A stretch of 64,000 nt of DNA from G025836975 sp040391135 (GCA_040391135.1 JBEBYL010000009.1:62001-126000), one strand, 5' to 3'; shown: positions 53,120 to 63,331, counted from the first letter of the stretch. A program made the numbers and translations. Notes: generated by a model from the sequence alone, not told the origin.

Positions 53120-53542
53120 TCAGTGTAGGGTGTCGGGCCGGTCTTGCAAGTCGAACAGTCCGGCGTCCTGCGGCGCGTGCGAGGCATGGTGCAGAATCAT
53201 TTTCCAGCCGGCGGGACCCTTGCTGAAGATGTTGGTCGTATAGCAGTGCGCGGATTTTTCACCTTGCGCGGTGGCGACGGTGATTTGTTCGATCAATACA
53301 TGGATCGAATTCATGACGCTGGTCATGATCATGGGCCGTATGGGATGGATCGTCACCGGGCCGTTGGCGAAGATCTGCTGCCAGGCGCTTTGCATGGCGT
53401 CGTGTCCGATGGTGCGCATGCCTCCGGGATGGATGCAGACGACTTCCTCGTCGTCCGACCAGACGCGCATCATCAGGTTCAGATCGGCTTGCCGCAGCGC
53501 TTCGTAGAACGCTTGCTCGGCCTCTTGTGGCGTTGTAAACAT
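53120..53542 (-). CDS. NTF2-like (SnoaL/DUF4440) protein
   Basis: A 140-residue protein with the cone-shaped NTF2 fold pattern: an N-terminal helix pair (EQAFYEALRQADLNLMMRVWSDDEEVVCIHPGG), the VTIHPIRPMIMTS strands and a C-terminal KMILHHASHAPQD. Family members include isomerases and many proteins of unknown function. It lies 9 bases upstream of the YheT gene on the same strand, so a two-gene unit is likely. Confidence 0.8.
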   Translation of the reverse strand: MFTTPQEAEQAFYEALRQADLNLMMRVWSDDEEVVCIHPGGMRTIGHDAMQSAWQQIFANGPVTIHPIRPMIMTSVMNSIHVLIEQITVATAQGEKSAHCYTTNIFSKGPAGWKMILHHASHAPQDAGLFDLQDRPDTLH

Positions 53543-53617
53543 AGACGGGAAACCATAGGGAAGTTGCGGCGCGATGCCGCGACAAGACGTGCTTGGAGGG
53601 CCTGGCTTTGCCAGGCC

Positions 53618-53830
53618 TTAGTGCCCGTGGACTATTTCGCCTTCTTTCAACTGATAGGAGGCGCCGCAGTACTGGCAGATTGCCTTGCCCGTCTTGACCA
53701 CTTCAATGTAGATGCGCGGGTGCATGCTCCATAAAGGAGCTTTGGGCCCTGGACAGTACAGGGGCAAATCCTTGGCTTCAACAAAAATGGTCTCGTCCTT
53801 GGGGACGGCGGAGGTCGGGGCGCTGCTCAT
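53618..53830 (-). CDS. zinc-finger CHCC protein
   Basis: A 70-residue protein. YCPGPKAPLWSMHPRIYIEVVKTGKAICQYCGASYQL has the C...H...C-x-x-C spacing of the zf-CHCC family, related to the complex I subunit NDUFS6. In bacteria the gene often stands beside ilvE, as here: ilvE lies directly upstream on the same strand, 45 bases away. The role is unknown. Confidence 0.88.
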   Translation of the reverse strand: MSSAPTSAVPKDETIFVEAKDLPLYCPGPKAPLWSMHPRIYIEVVKTGKAICQYCGASYQLKEGEIVHGH

Positions 53831-53875
53831 GGTTGAGTCCTGGAAAAGAGTCTGTTCGCGGAATGGTTGATGTTT

Positions 53876-54796
53876 CTAGGCTTTGCTTAGCCAGTGATGG
53901 TACTTGGCATTCTTGCCGTTGACGACGTCGAAGAACGCTTTTTGCAATTTTTCGGTGATGGGGCCGCGGCTGCCAGAGCCTATGCGGCGGCGGTCGATTT
54001 CGCGGATGGGCGTGACCTCGGCGGCGGTGCCGCTGAAGAAGGCTTCGTCGGCGATGTACAGGTCGTCGCGCGTCAGGCGCTTGGTCTGCAAGGGTATGCC
54101 CAGGTCGGCGGCCAGCGTATGAATGGTCGAGCGGGTGATGCCGGTCAGCGCCGATGCGATTTCAGGTTCGCACAGGATGCCGTCCTTGACGATGAAAATA
54201 TTCTCGCCGGAGCCCTCGGCCACGAAACCCTCGGTATCCAGCAAGATGGCTTCATCGTAGCCATGTTCCAGCGCCTCGTTGTTGGCCAATATGGAGTTGG
54301 CGTAGGTGCTGGCCAGCTTGGCCCGCGGCATGGTCACGTTGACATGCTGGCGCGCATAGGAAGAGATCTTCACCCGTATGCCCTGTTGCAGGGCTTCTTC
54401 GCCCAGATAGGCGCCCCAGGGCCAGGCGGCGATGGCCACATGGACCGTTGCGCCTTTGGGCGAGACGCCCATTTTTTCCGAGCCGTAAAACACCAGCGGA
54501 CGGATATAGCAGGACTCCAGCGCGTTTTCGCGCACCACCTGCAACTGGGCGGCATTGATGGCGTCCTGGTCGTAGGGGATATCCATTTGATAGATGTGCG
54601 CCGAATTGAACAGGCGCCGGGTATGGTCCTGGAGGCGGAAAATAGCGGTGCCGATATCGGTGTGATAGGCGCGCACGCCTTCGAAGACGGCCAGGCCATA
54701 GTGCAGGGAGTGGGTCAGTACATGAGTCGTCGCATCGCGCCAAGGCACAAGCTTGCCGTCATACCAGATAAAACCATCGCGATCGGACATCGACAT
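53876..54796 (-). CDS. ilvE: branched-chain-amino-acid aminotransferase
   Basis: A 306-residue fold-type IV aminotransferase. FIWYDGKLVPWRDATTHVLTHSLHYGLAVFEGVRAY, then the MPRAKLASTYANSILANNEALEHGYDEAILLD segment with the PLP Lys, and EGSGENIFIV are all in place. GITRSTI and the FFSGTAAEVTPIREIDRR end complete the profile. The ATG at 54796 follows GGGAGAG. Divergent from azlC, so it may share regulation by branched-chain amino acids. Confidence 0.95.
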   Translation of the reverse strand: MSMSDRDGFIWYDGKLVPWRDATTHVLTHSLHYGLAVFEGVRAYHTDIGTAIFRLQDHTRRLFNSAHIYQMDIPYDQDAINAAQLQVVRENALESCYIRPLVFYGSEKMGVSPKGATVHVAIAAWPWGAYLGEEALQQGIRVKISSYARQHVNVTMPRAKLASTYANSILANNEALEHGYDEAILLDTEGFVAEGSGENIFIVKDGILCEPEIASALTGITRSTIHTLAADLGIPLQTKRLTRDDLYIADEAFFSGTAAEVTPIREIDRRRIGSGSRGPITEKLQKAFFDVVNGKNAKYHHWLSKA

Positions 54797-54844
54797 AACG
54801 CTCTCCCAAAGATGTGGCTTCGATTGTACCAAGGGCGGCGGCCT

Positions 54845-54850
54845 TACAAT
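54845..54850 (+). promoter_or_regulatory. possible -10 box of the azlCD promoter
   Basis: TACAAT with a TTGTAC at 54824-54829 (15-base spacer, short). If used, the start near 54857 excludes ATG 54814 as the azlC start and agrees with GTG at 54880. Confidence 0.35.
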
Positions 54851-54879
54851 ACCCGCTTTTCTTGCAAGGCGGCAGGGTA

Positions 54880-55629
54880 GTGGCGCAGTTCAGAATTCCT
54901 TCGTGGTGGCCGGATGCCTCCAGGAGACACAGCTTCAGCGCAGGCTTCGTCGATGTTATTCCCGCACTGATCGCGACCTCTACCTGGGGTTTCGTGACTG
55001 GCATTGCCCTGGTCAAGTCGGGGCTGACCGAAAGCATGGCCACCTTGATGACGCTGACCGTTTTCGCGGGATCGGCGCAACTGACCTCGTTGCCGCTGAT
55101 CGAATCGTCGGCGCCGCTATGGCTTATTTTCGCCGCCGGCATGGTGGTGAATGTCCGCTTTCTTATTTTCGGGGCGGCGCTGCATCCTTATTTCCGCCAT
55201 ATGCGCTGGCCAAGGCGCCTGGTGCTGGGGTATTTGTCCAGCGATATTTCGTTCGTATTGTTCATGGCCCGCTATGGCGATAGCAAGATAAAGGGCAGCT
55301 CCGAGCAGCTTTGGTATTTTCTGGGCATCATCATTCCGGGCTGGGTGGGATGGAATGCGTTTTCACTGCTGGGCGTTTTCCTGGGCTCTTTCATTCCGGC
55401 CAGCTGGTCCCTGGACTTCGCCGCGATCCTGGCGCTTATGGCCATCATCATTCCGCTGGTCAAGACGCGCCCCATGGCGATGTGCCTGATCGTTGCAGGC
55501 GTCATCGCCTGGCTGGGCCAGCCCTTGCCCTTGCGGATGGGCCTGGCCGCCGCCGTGGTCGGCGGGGTGATCGCGGGCGTGCTGACGGAAAGACGAATGG
55601 CGCACAAGACGCGCAGGAGAAGCGCATGA
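54880..55629 (+). CDS. azlC: AzlC-family branched-chain amino acid exporter subunit
   Basis: A 249-residue membrane protein starting at GTG. SAGFVDVIPALIATSTWGFVTGIALVKSGLTES and AGSAQLTSLPLI are the AzlC signature, with further helices that hold FLGIIIPGWVGWNAFSLLGVFLG. An ATG at 54814 would give a longer form but sits before the likely transcription start. AzlCD exports branched-chain amino acids and analogues. The stop overlaps azlD (ATGA). Confidence 0.88.
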   Translation: MAQFRIPSWWPDASRRHSFSAGFVDVIPALIATSTWGFVTGIALVKSGLTESMATLMTLTVFAGSAQLTSLPLIESSAPLWLIFAAGMVVNVRFLIFGAALHPYFRHMRWPRRLVLGYLSSDISFVLFMARYGDSKIKGSSEQLWYFLGIIIPGWVGWNAFSLLGVFLGSFIPASWSLDFAAILALMAIIIPLVKTRPMAMCLIVAGVIAWLGQPLPLRMGLAAAVVGGVIAGVLTERRMAHKTRRRSA

Positions 55630-55961
55630 CGGGCGATCTCGACTACGACTTGTACATCCTGGGCGTCATCGGCCTGCTGACCCTGTGCAGCTTCCTGACG
55701 CGCGCCGGCTATTTTCTGTTCGGCGATTATTTTCCCTTGAGCGAATCGGTCAGGCGCGCCTTGCGCTATGCGCCGACGGCGGCATTGATCGCTATCGTGG
55801 TGCCCGAGCTGCTGCCTTGGAGGGCGGGTGTCGGCCCCGTGCTGGACATCAAGGTGGTGGCCGCGGTGATCGCCATTTTGATCTTCTGGCGGACGCGCAG
55901 CACTGTGCTCATCATCGTGGGCGGGATGATGGCTTACTGGCTGTTGAAAGCCCTTTTCTAG
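55626..55961 (+). CDS. azlD: AzlD-family transporter subunit
   Basis: A 111-residue small membrane protein. LGVIGLLTLCSFLTRAGYFLFGDYFPLSESVRRALRYAPTAALIAIVVPELL matches AzlD, with three to four hydrophobic segments. It overlaps azlC by four bases (ATGA), so the two are translationally coupled. It is the small partner of the export complex. Confidence 0.9.
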   Translation: MTGDLDYDLYILGVIGLLTLCSFLTRAGYFLFGDYFPLSESVRRALRYAPTAALIAIVVPELLPWRAGVGPVLDIKVVAAVIAILIFWRTRSTVLIIVGGMMAYWLLKALF

Positions 55962-56161
55962 GACGCTGGCCGGGTCGGACAGAGGCAGCTTGGGGAATAG
56001 CACGCAAATCGTATGCTTTTAACGACACTCTGGCGCTTTTATACCCGCCATGGGCCGGGCTGGGCCCGCCAACCGGGGCATGTACCCCATGCTGCGCTAA
56101 AATACTCCGGTTACAAGAGCCGCGGACGGGGTTTTCCCGATTCGGGCGCAAACCATTTTCA

Positions 56162-57523
<1,362 letters not shown>

Positions 57524-57544
<21 letters not shown>

Positions 57545-57913
57545 CAGCTCATGCAGCGGCCCGGGTCCGTTCGCGGAAACGGGCGAATCTCCTTCCAGGC
57601 TGCGTATCAAGCGGTCCAGATGGCCGATATGAGGCAGCATCGTGCCAAAAAACAGATTCCCTTCGGGATGCTGTATCAGGATGGTCGGAAAGTTTTCGAC
57701 ATCCTCGTCGCCCAGTAGATCGGGGCTCTCTTCAATATCTATCCATATGAACGCATGTGCCGGCCATTTGTCGGCCAGCGCCTGGAATTGCGGGCGATAT
57801 TCCGAGCAGGTATCGCACCATGCGGCGCAATAGCAGGCCACGGTCAGGCCGCCGCCTTGCCGCAGGCGGTCCAGCAAAGTGTGTTTATCATGTATGGGAT
57901 CGAACACTGGCAT
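57524..57913 (-). CDS. thioredoxin-like protein
   Basis: A 129-residue thioredoxin-fold protein. CYCAAWCDTCSEYRPQFQALADKWP contains the CxxC active site (CDTC) and VENFPTILIQHPEG the cis-Pro. It has no signal peptide, so it acts in the cytoplasm. Its 3' end overlaps the rhlE stop region by 21 bases, tail to tail. ATG codons at 57913 and 57928 are both possible; neither has a clear ribosome site. Confidence 0.85.
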
Positions 57914-57971
57914 AGAGACAAATGGCATCCGGTTTGACTATGATAGTCGTGTCGTTATTTCAAGGTTACTT

Positions 57972-58775
57972 ATGAGCGATTCCAAGCTTGCATTGCGTCC
58001 GCTGTCATCCGGACCCGCGGGACTGTCGGCGGTGGGCCTGGCCTTCAAGCGCGCCCTGGTTTCACAGTGCCATCCCAAAATGCTGGCGGCGCTGTTCCTG
58101 CCTTTCATCATTGCGCTGCTGGGGGCCATTATATTGCTTTGGGCATTCTGGACTCCCCTGACCGGCTGGCTGAACATGCAGGCCGCCGATTGGGAAATCG
58201 TCAACGAAGTCGATCAGTGGCTCTTGGCGGTGGGCCTGTTCTCGATCAAGCTTTATCTCATTCCTCTGCTGGCTGTGGCGATACTGTTGCCGCTGTCCGG
58301 CATACTTGGCCTGATCATTGCGGCTGTCTTCGTCATGCCCATCGTGTTGCGGCATCTCGAGAAGCGCGAATATCTGGGCATTTCGCGCCAGGGCCAGTTT
58401 TCCACGACAGTGGGGGCCTGGAATGCGATCTGGGTGGGCAGCTTGTTTGCCATCGGCTGGCTCGTAACCATGCCCTTGTGGCTGGTTCCCCCGATGCCCG
58501 TGCTGCTCCCCATATTTTGGTGGACCTTCGCGTTCACCCGCATGCTGCGCGTCGATGCGGTCATCGAGCACGCCAGCGCGCAGGAAAGGCGCCTGATATG
58601 GCGCAGGCATAATCGGCAGCTCTGGCTGATCGGCTTCATCCTGTCGCTGATCAATCTGTTTCCTCCGGCATGGCTGGTCCTGCCGGTGTTCTCCGCGCTG
58701 GTGTACGCTCATTTCAGCCTGGAGGCGCTGCGGCAGTTGCGGGCGCATAATGTCATCGATCCCAAAACGGAATAA
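57972..58775 (+). CDS. EI24-domain membrane protein
   Basis: A 267-residue protein with four or five membrane helices. ALVSQCHPKMLAALFLPFIIALLGAIILLW and LLPLSGILGLIIAAVFVMPIVLRHLEKREYLGI match the EI24/CysZ-like domain. CysZ exports or imports sulfate in E. coli, but this copy is not near cysteine genes, so the role is open. An AAGG ribosome site precedes the ATG. It probably shares a transcript with the following gene (18-base gap). Confidence 0.82.
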   Translation: MSDSKLALRPLSSGPAGLSAVGLAFKRALVSQCHPKMLAALFLPFIIALLGAIILLWAFWTPLTGWLNMQAADWEIVNEVDQWLLAVGLFSIKLYLIPLLAVAILLPLSGILGLIIAAVFVMPIVLRHLEKREYLGISRQGQFSTTVGAWNAIWVGSLFAIGWLVTMPLWLVPPMPVLLPIFWWTFAFTRMLRVDAVIEHASAQERRLIWRRHNRQLWLIGFILSLINLFPPAWLVLPVFSALVYAHFSLEALRQLRAHNVIDPKTE

Positions 58776-58793
58776 TAAGCAAAGGACATGAAA

Positions 58794-59600
58794 ATGAGTG
58801 TAGCGACAGCACCCAGATTGCGCTTGATCATTGTTGGCGACGAAATCCTGTCGGGCCGCCGCCAGGACAAGCATTTTTCAAAAATGGTCGAGCTGCTTTC
58901 CCAGCGGGGCATGCAGTTGGGCGGCGCGGAATTCATTTCCGACGAACGCGAGACCATTGCCGCGACGCTGGCGCGCAGCTTCGCCACCGATGACGTGGTG
59001 TTTTGCTGCGGCGGCATAGGCGCCACGCCCGACGACCAGACCCGCCAGGCGGCCGCGCAGGCTTTGGGCGTCGAACTGGAGCTTCATCCCGAAGCGGCCC
59101 GCCTTATCGCCGAGCGTTGCGCCGATAACGAACGCCGCGGTCAAGGCAGCGGCGATATGTCCTTGCCCGAAAATCAGCAGCGCTTGCAGATGGGGGTGTT
59201 TCCGGTGGGCGCCGAAATCGTGCCAAATCCCTATAACAAGATTCCCGGCTTCTTCATCAAGAATCATACCTTCATGCCCGGCTTCCCTGTCATGGCCTGG
59301 CCCATGATGGAGTGGACCCTGGACACGCGCTATCGTCAGTTTCATCACGCGGTGACTCGTATCGAGCATTCCTTCCTGGCTTTCAAGCTGCCCGAGTCGC
59401 GTATTACGCCGGCCCTGGAGGAACTGGAAAAACGGTGGCCGGGCATCAAGGCGTTCAGCCTGCCCAGCATGGGCGAAACCGGCCATCCGCATATCGACCT
59501 GGGCGTAAAGGGCGAGCCCAAGGCCGCCGCCGAGGCCCTGGCCTATCTTCGCGCCGAAGTTGTCCGGGTCGGAGGCCAGCTCAGTCCCCCAGAAAAATAA
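58794..59600 (+). CDS. molybdopterin-binding domain protein (MoaB/CinA type)
   Basis: A 268-residue protein. LRLIIVGDEILSGRRQDKHFSKMVELL is the MoCF/CinA N-terminal signature, FCCGGIGATPDDQTRQAAAQ the ligand loop, and the C-terminal part is a CinA-like extension with the YNKIPGFFIKNHTFMPGFPVMA segment. The ATG at 58794 has AAAGGAC 6 bases upstream; ATG 58788 would put that site too close. It may act in cofactor repair or nucleotide metabolism and is not characterised. Confidence 0.85.
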   Translation: MSVATAPRLRLIIVGDEILSGRRQDKHFSKMVELLSQRGMQLGGAEFISDERETIAATLARSFATDDVVFCCGGIGATPDDQTRQAAAQALGVELELHPEAARLIAERCADNERRGQGSGDMSLPENQQRLQMGVFPVGAEIVPNPYNKIPGFFIKNHTFMPGFPVMAWPMMEWTLDTRYRQFHHAVTRIEHSFLAFKLPESRITPALEELEKRWPGIKAFSLPSMGETGHPHIDLGVKGEPKAAAEALAYLRAEVVRVGGQLSPPEK

Positions 59601-59664
59601 GGCTTGCCAAGCGGACGGTTTTTTTCATATTATGGAATTGTTGCGTTGCGTCAAAACTAAGACT

Positions 59665-60477
59665 ATGCCACGATCCTCTCTGCTCACTTCCGGCTTCAAC
59701 GGCACTTCAGCCATCCCCGACTCACCCATTGCCATCCAAGTGCTCGAGCGCGCCATGTCGCTGCTCGACGTATTGGCAAAACGGTCCGATCCGGTGCCGC
59801 TGAAGGATCTGGCCGCCGCCACGGGCCTGCACACTTCGACCACTCACCGCATATTGAACGATCTCGTCGTGGGCCGCTATGTCGAGCGGGTCGATAGCGG
59901 CTTGTATCAGTTGGGCATGCGTCTGCTGGAGCTCGGTTCGCTGGTCAAGGGCCGGCTGAACGTGCGGGAAGTGGCCCTGGAGCCCATGCGCGAACTCCAC
60001 AAGCTGACCGGCCAGACCATCAACCTTTCCTTGCAGCAGGGCGATGAGATCGTCTACATAGAACGCGCCTGGAGCGAGCGCTCGGGCATGCAAGTGGTCC
60101 GCGCGATAGGGGGGCGGGCGCCTTTGCATTTAACATCGACCGGAAAATTGTTCCTGTCGGTCAGCGATCCGCGCCAAGTCAAGGCTTATGCCATGCGTAC
60201 CGGCCTTGCGGGCACCACCCGCAACAGCATCACGCAAACAGACCAGCTTGAGCGCGATCTGGCCCAGGTTCGCCGCCACGGCTATTCCCGCGATAACGAA
60301 GAGCTGGAATTGGGCGTGCGCTGCATTGCGGCCGGCGTGTACGACGACAGCGGCAAGCTGCAAGCCGGTTTGTCGATATCCGCTCCGGCCGAACGCATGC
60401 GCGACGAATGGATACCGATTTTGCTGCGCACAGCCGCGCAGATATCCGAAGCGCTGGGCTACGAAGCCGATCACTAA
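59665..60477 (+). CDS. IclR-family transcriptional regulator
   Basis: A 270-residue regulator. The N-terminal winged helix (IQVLERAMSLLDVLAKRSDPVPLKDLAAATGLHTSTTHRILNDLV) is followed by the GAF-like IclR effector domain (ELHKLTGQTINLSLQQGDEIVYIERAW, GGRAPLHLTSTGKLFL, YSRDNEELELGVRCIAAGVYD). The ATG at 59665 is selected, as the longer frame to 59560 reaches into the preceding gene. It is followed by a drug/metabolite transporter 25 bases downstream. It may also control the convergent Bug receptor. The inducer is unknown. Confidence 0.92.
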   Translation: MPRSSLLTSGFNGTSAIPDSPIAIQVLERAMSLLDVLAKRSDPVPLKDLAAATGLHTSTTHRILNDLVVGRYVERVDSGLYQLGMRLLELGSLVKGRLNVREVALEPMRELHKLTGQTINLSLQQGDEIVYIERAWSERSGMQVVRAIGGRAPLHLTSTGKLFLSVSDPRQVKAYAMRTGLAGTTRNSITQTDQLERDLAQVRRHGYSRDNEELELGVRCIAAGVYDDSGKLQAGLSISAPAERMRDEWIPILLRTAAQISEALGYEADH

Positions 60478-60502
60478 CGGCCGCCGGCCACGGGATGTCA
60501 AT

Positions 60503-61342
60503 GTGCGCGTATTACTGCTGACGTGCCTGACCATGCTGGCTTTTGCCGGCAATTCCATTCTCTGCCGCCTGGCGCTCAAGGAAGGGCATGTCGACCCGTT
60601 GACCTTTACCGTGCTGAGATTGGCCAGCGGGGCACTGGTATTGGCTTTGCTCGCCTGGTTTCGCAACGCCCCGGCTCGGCGGGCCGGCACTTGGCCGGGA
60701 AGCATCGCCTTGTTCCTGTATGCAGTCACGTTTTCCCTGGCCTACGTCGGCATGGAGGCGGGTACCGGCGCATTGCTGTTGTTCGCCGCGGTGCAATTGA
60801 CCATGCTGCTGTACGGCATGGTGAAAGGCGAGCGGTTGACGACGCTGTCCCTGTTCGGCTTGCTCCTCAGCATTGCGGGGCTTGTTTACCTATTGCTGCC
60901 CGGCAGCGCCGCCCCGCCGCTGGGCAGTGCGGCGCTCATGGTCGTCGCCGGCGTTGCATGGGGCGCATATTCCCTTTTGGGCAAGACCGCCGCCAGCCCG
61001 CTTGCGACCACCGCGGGCAATTTTGCGCGCGCCGTCCCCTTGAGCCTGATCTGCGCCGCGCCGTTCATCGCCACCCTGAAATGGGATGCGCCGGGCGTGC
61101 TGTACGCCGTATTGTCCGGCGCGGTGGCGTCCGGCCTGGGCTATGCCATTTGGTACGACGTCATGAAGCACCTGTCTGTATTGAAGGCCAGCACGGTGCA
61201 ATTGACGGTGCCGATACTTAGCGCGCTGGCCGGCGTGGCTTTCCTGAACGAGGCCATGACCCTGCGCCTTATGCTGGCCTGCATCGCCGTGCTGGGGGGA
61301 ATTGCCCTGGTTTTGGCCAGCAAGCAGCGCTTGCGGGGTTGA
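60503..61342 (+). CDS. DMT-superfamily (EamA) transporter
   Basis: A 279-residue ten-helix protein starting at GTG, with GGGA 7 bases upstream. LTCLTMLAFAGNSILCRLALKEGHVDPLTFTVLRLASGALVL and the second repeat VAGVAWGAYSLLGKTAASPLATTAGNFARAVPL ... VQLTVPILSALAGVAFLNEAMT are the duplicated EamA domains. Such proteins export amino acids or other metabolites. It follows iclR by 25 bases and likely shares its transcript. Confidence 0.88.
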   Translation: MRVLLLTCLTMLAFAGNSILCRLALKEGHVDPLTFTVLRLASGALVLALLAWFRNAPARRAGTWPGSIALFLYAVTFSLAYVGMEAGTGALLLFAAVQLTMLLYGMVKGERLTTLSLFGLLLSIAGLVYLLLPGSAAPPLGSAALMVVAGVAWGAYSLLGKTAASPLATTAGNFARAVPLSLICAAPFIATLKWDAPGVLYAVLSGAVASGLGYAIWYDVMKHLSVLKASTVQLTVPILSALAGVAFLNEAMTLRLMLACIAVLGGIALVLASKQRLRG

Positions 61343-61372
61343 ATATTGCATGGCGTCCCGGCGCTAGCAAAT

Positions 61373-61414
61373 AAAAAACCGCCCGAACCTCAGTTGGAGG
61401 CCCGGGCGGTTTTT
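61373..61414. terminator. bidirectional intrinsic terminator
   Basis: A 7-base stem CCGCCCG (61379-61385) / CGGGCGG (61403-61409) with flanking A-run and T-run lies between the convergent transporter and Bug receptor genes, so it can stop both transcripts. Confidence 0.85.
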
Positions 61415-61426
61415 GTTGGTACTGGC

Positions 61427-62407
61427 TTATTGAGGCTGCAGTCCGGCTTTCTTGAACAGCTCGGCCCATTGCGGAACCTGCTGATTCACCTTCTTGGTGA
61501 GCGATTCCGGATTGGCTTCGGCAGTCAGGACAGTGGCGCCCAGGCCGGCCATGCGCTTCTGGAAGTCGGGGTTGGCCAAGCCGGCCTGCAACGCCGAAAC
61601 CAGCTTGTCGACGACAGGCTTGGGCGTGCCCTTGGGTACCCACATGCCGTGCCAGATGCCGACTTCAAAGTCCTTGAAGCCCGATTCCTGCATGGTGGGC
61701 AGGTCGGGAAGCGTCGGTACGCGTTGTTTGCTGGTGACCGCATAGGCCTTCACCGTGCCGGCCTTGATATGCTGGGTGGTGTTGGTGGTCTGGTCGCACA
61801 TGACATCCACTTGCTTGCCGAGCAGATCGTTCATGGCCGGGCCCGTGCCCTTGTAGGGAATGGTCAGCAGATCGACCCCGATGGCGTTGGTGAACATGGT
61901 GCCGCAAAGGTGGCTGGCGGCTCCGATGCCGGCATTGGCCAACGATACCTTGTCTTTATTGGCCTTCAGGTATTCGACGAGTTCCTTGATGTTGTTGGGC
62001 GGGAAATCGGCGCGCGCAATGATGGTCATGGGCACGTCGACAACCAGGCCTATGGGCTGGAAGCTGGTGCTGGGGTTGTAGCCCGGGTCCTTGTACAAGG
62101 AAGGGGCGGTCGAGAAGCCGATGTGCATCAACAGGAAGTTATAGCCGTCCGGTTTGGCGCGCGCCACCTGGCTGGTGCCAATCGTGCCGCCGGCGCCGGC
62201 TTTGTTTTCCACCACTACTGTCTGGCCCAGGGTAGGGCGCATGGCTTCAGCCAGCGAACGCGCGACGTTGTCGGTGGGGCCGCCTGCGGAGAACGGTACA
62301 ACCATGTTTATTGTGTGGTCCGGATAGTCGGCGGCCTGCGCGGCTCCGGTACTAAGCAAGGTGCTAAGGAACAGGGCCGAGCCGATTTTCAAGGCGGAAT
62401 GCTTCAT
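61427..62407 (-). CDS. Bug-family (TctC-like) periplasmic receptor
   Basis: A 326-residue receptor. Signal peptide MKHSALKIGSALFLSTLLSTGAAQA, then YPDHTINMVVPFSAGGPTDNVARSLAEAM, the Bug signature; VVVENKAGAGGTIGTSQVARA and IPYKGTGPAMNDLLG follow. The ribosome site AGGGAGAC precedes ATG 62407, and the upstream extension to 62518 is rejected. No TctAB genes are adjacent. The neighbouring IclR regulator and transporter may belong to the same uptake or catabolic task. The ligand is not readable. Confidence 0.93.
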   Translation of the reverse strand: MKHSALKIGSALFLSTLLSTGAAQAADYPDHTINMVVPFSAGGPTDNVARSLAEAMRPTLGQTVVVENKAGAGGTIGTSQVARAKPDGYNFLLMHIGFSTAPSLYKDPGYNPSTSFQPIGLVVDVPMTIIARADFPPNNIKELVEYLKANKDKVSLANAGIGAASHLCGTMFTNAIGVDLLTIPYKGTGPAMNDLLGKQVDVMCDQTTNTTQHIKAGTVKAYAVTSKQRVPTLPDLPTMQESGFKDFEVGIWHGMWVPKGTPKPVVDKLVSALQAGLANPDFQKRMAGLGATVLTAEANPESLTKKVNQQVPQWAELFKKAGLQPQ

Positions 62408-62566
62408 TGAGTCTCCCTTCGCTTTTGGCGAAGTAAAAGTGGTTAGCAAATGGTGGATAGGAACGCATACTAGGCCAAAAGAATTAGCTTGTCGCTTAGG
62501 TTTACCCCTTATAAACAACCCTTTTGCCGGTGCAGGCTTTCATTTTTCAATATGATTGCCATCAAA

Positions 62567-62581
62567 TGTTGCGTTGCAACA
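62567..62581. promoter_or_regulatory. palindrome upstream of the phasin promoter (PhaR-like site)
   Basis: TGTTGC-GTT-GCAACA, a perfect 6-base dyad with a TGC-N3-GCA core, lies 9 bases upstream of the -35 box. PhaR proteins of PHB-forming bacteria bind TGC-N3-GCA-like palindromes; assignment here is inferred. Confidence 0.55.
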
Positions 62582-62589
62582 AAAAATGC

Positions 62590-62617
62590 TTGACTCAAGG
62601 TTTTAATCAGGTAGAAT
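62590..62617 (+). promoter_or_regulatory. sigma70 promoter of the phasin gene
   Basis: TTGACT (62590-62595) and TAGAAT (62612-62617) with a 16-base spacer. The start would fall near 62624, leaving a leader of about 125 bases before the phasin ATG. Confidence 0.7.
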
Positions 62618-62625
62618 TTGTTTTG

Positions 62626-62634
62626 TGCAGTGCA
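62626..62634. promoter_or_regulatory. second TGC-N3-GCA palindrome over the phasin start site
   Basis: TGCAGTGCA lies at about +2 to +10 of the predicted transcript, where a bound repressor would block initiation. Its core matches the upstream dyad at 62567-62581. Confidence 0.5.
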
Positions 62635-62749
62635 GCATAGAAGGTTTTCACAGGTTTGTGGTGATTTGCTTAGCCTTCTTTATTTTTACGCCCGGGTGAC
62701 CCCCGGATATTACGAATCGCGTCAACGGTTCACTTATAAAGGAAACATC

Positions 62750-63331
62750 ATGAGCGCAATCCCCCAACATGTTCTGGCCAGCCAAAAAGCCTCGCTGGAC
62801 AACCTGCTTGCCATCCAAGGTACCTTTTTCGGTGGTTTTGAAAAGCTGGTGGACCTGAACCTGAAGGTCATCAAGGCCACACTGGACGAAGTCGCCCAGA
62901 CATCGCAGCAAGCCATCGGCGTCAAGGACGCCCAGGAAGCCTTGGCATTCACCTCCGGTCTGGTGCAGCCCAACGCTGAAAAAGCCTTGGCCTACAGCAA
63001 GCACGTCTACGATATCGTATCCGGTGTGCAGGTCGACCTGTCCAAGCTGACCGAAGAGCAGATCGCTCAGGGCCAGCAGCAGGTATCCGACGCCATTGAT
63101 CAGATTTCCAAGAACGCGCCCACGGGTTCCGAAGGCGCCGTCGCCTTGCTGAAATCGTCACTGGCCACCGCCAATAGCGCCTACGAATCGGTTTCCAAGG
63201 CCACCCGCCAGGCGGTCGATACAGCCGAATCCAACCTGAATGCCGCTACCAATGCGACGTTCAAGGCTGCTTCCGACGCCGCCGAGGCCGCCACCAAGTC
63301 GGCTCCTCGCGCACGCCGCAGCGCTGCCTGA
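62750..63331 (+). CDS. phaP: phasin (PHA granule-associated protein)
   Basis: A 193-residue Ala-rich helical protein with no signal peptide. VLASQKASLDNLLAIQGTFFGGFEKLVDLNLKVIKATLDEV is the phasin_2 core; the C-terminal part is Ala/Lys-rich coiled helix (AATNATFKAASDAAEAATKSAPRARRSAA). Phasins coat polyhydroxybutyrate granules and are strongly induced when PHB accumulates. A good AAAGGAAAC ribosome site precedes the ATG. The upstream palindromes fit PhaR control. A strong terminator follows. Confidence 0.93.
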   Translation: MSAIPQHVLASQKASLDNLLAIQGTFFGGFEKLVDLNLKVIKATLDEVAQTSQQAIGVKDAQEALAFTSGLVQPNAEKALAYSKHVYDIVSGVQVDLSKLTEEQIAQGQQQVSDAIDQISKNAPTGSEGAVALLKSSLATANSAYESVSKATRQAVDTAESNLNAATNATFKAASDAAEAATKSAPRARRSAA

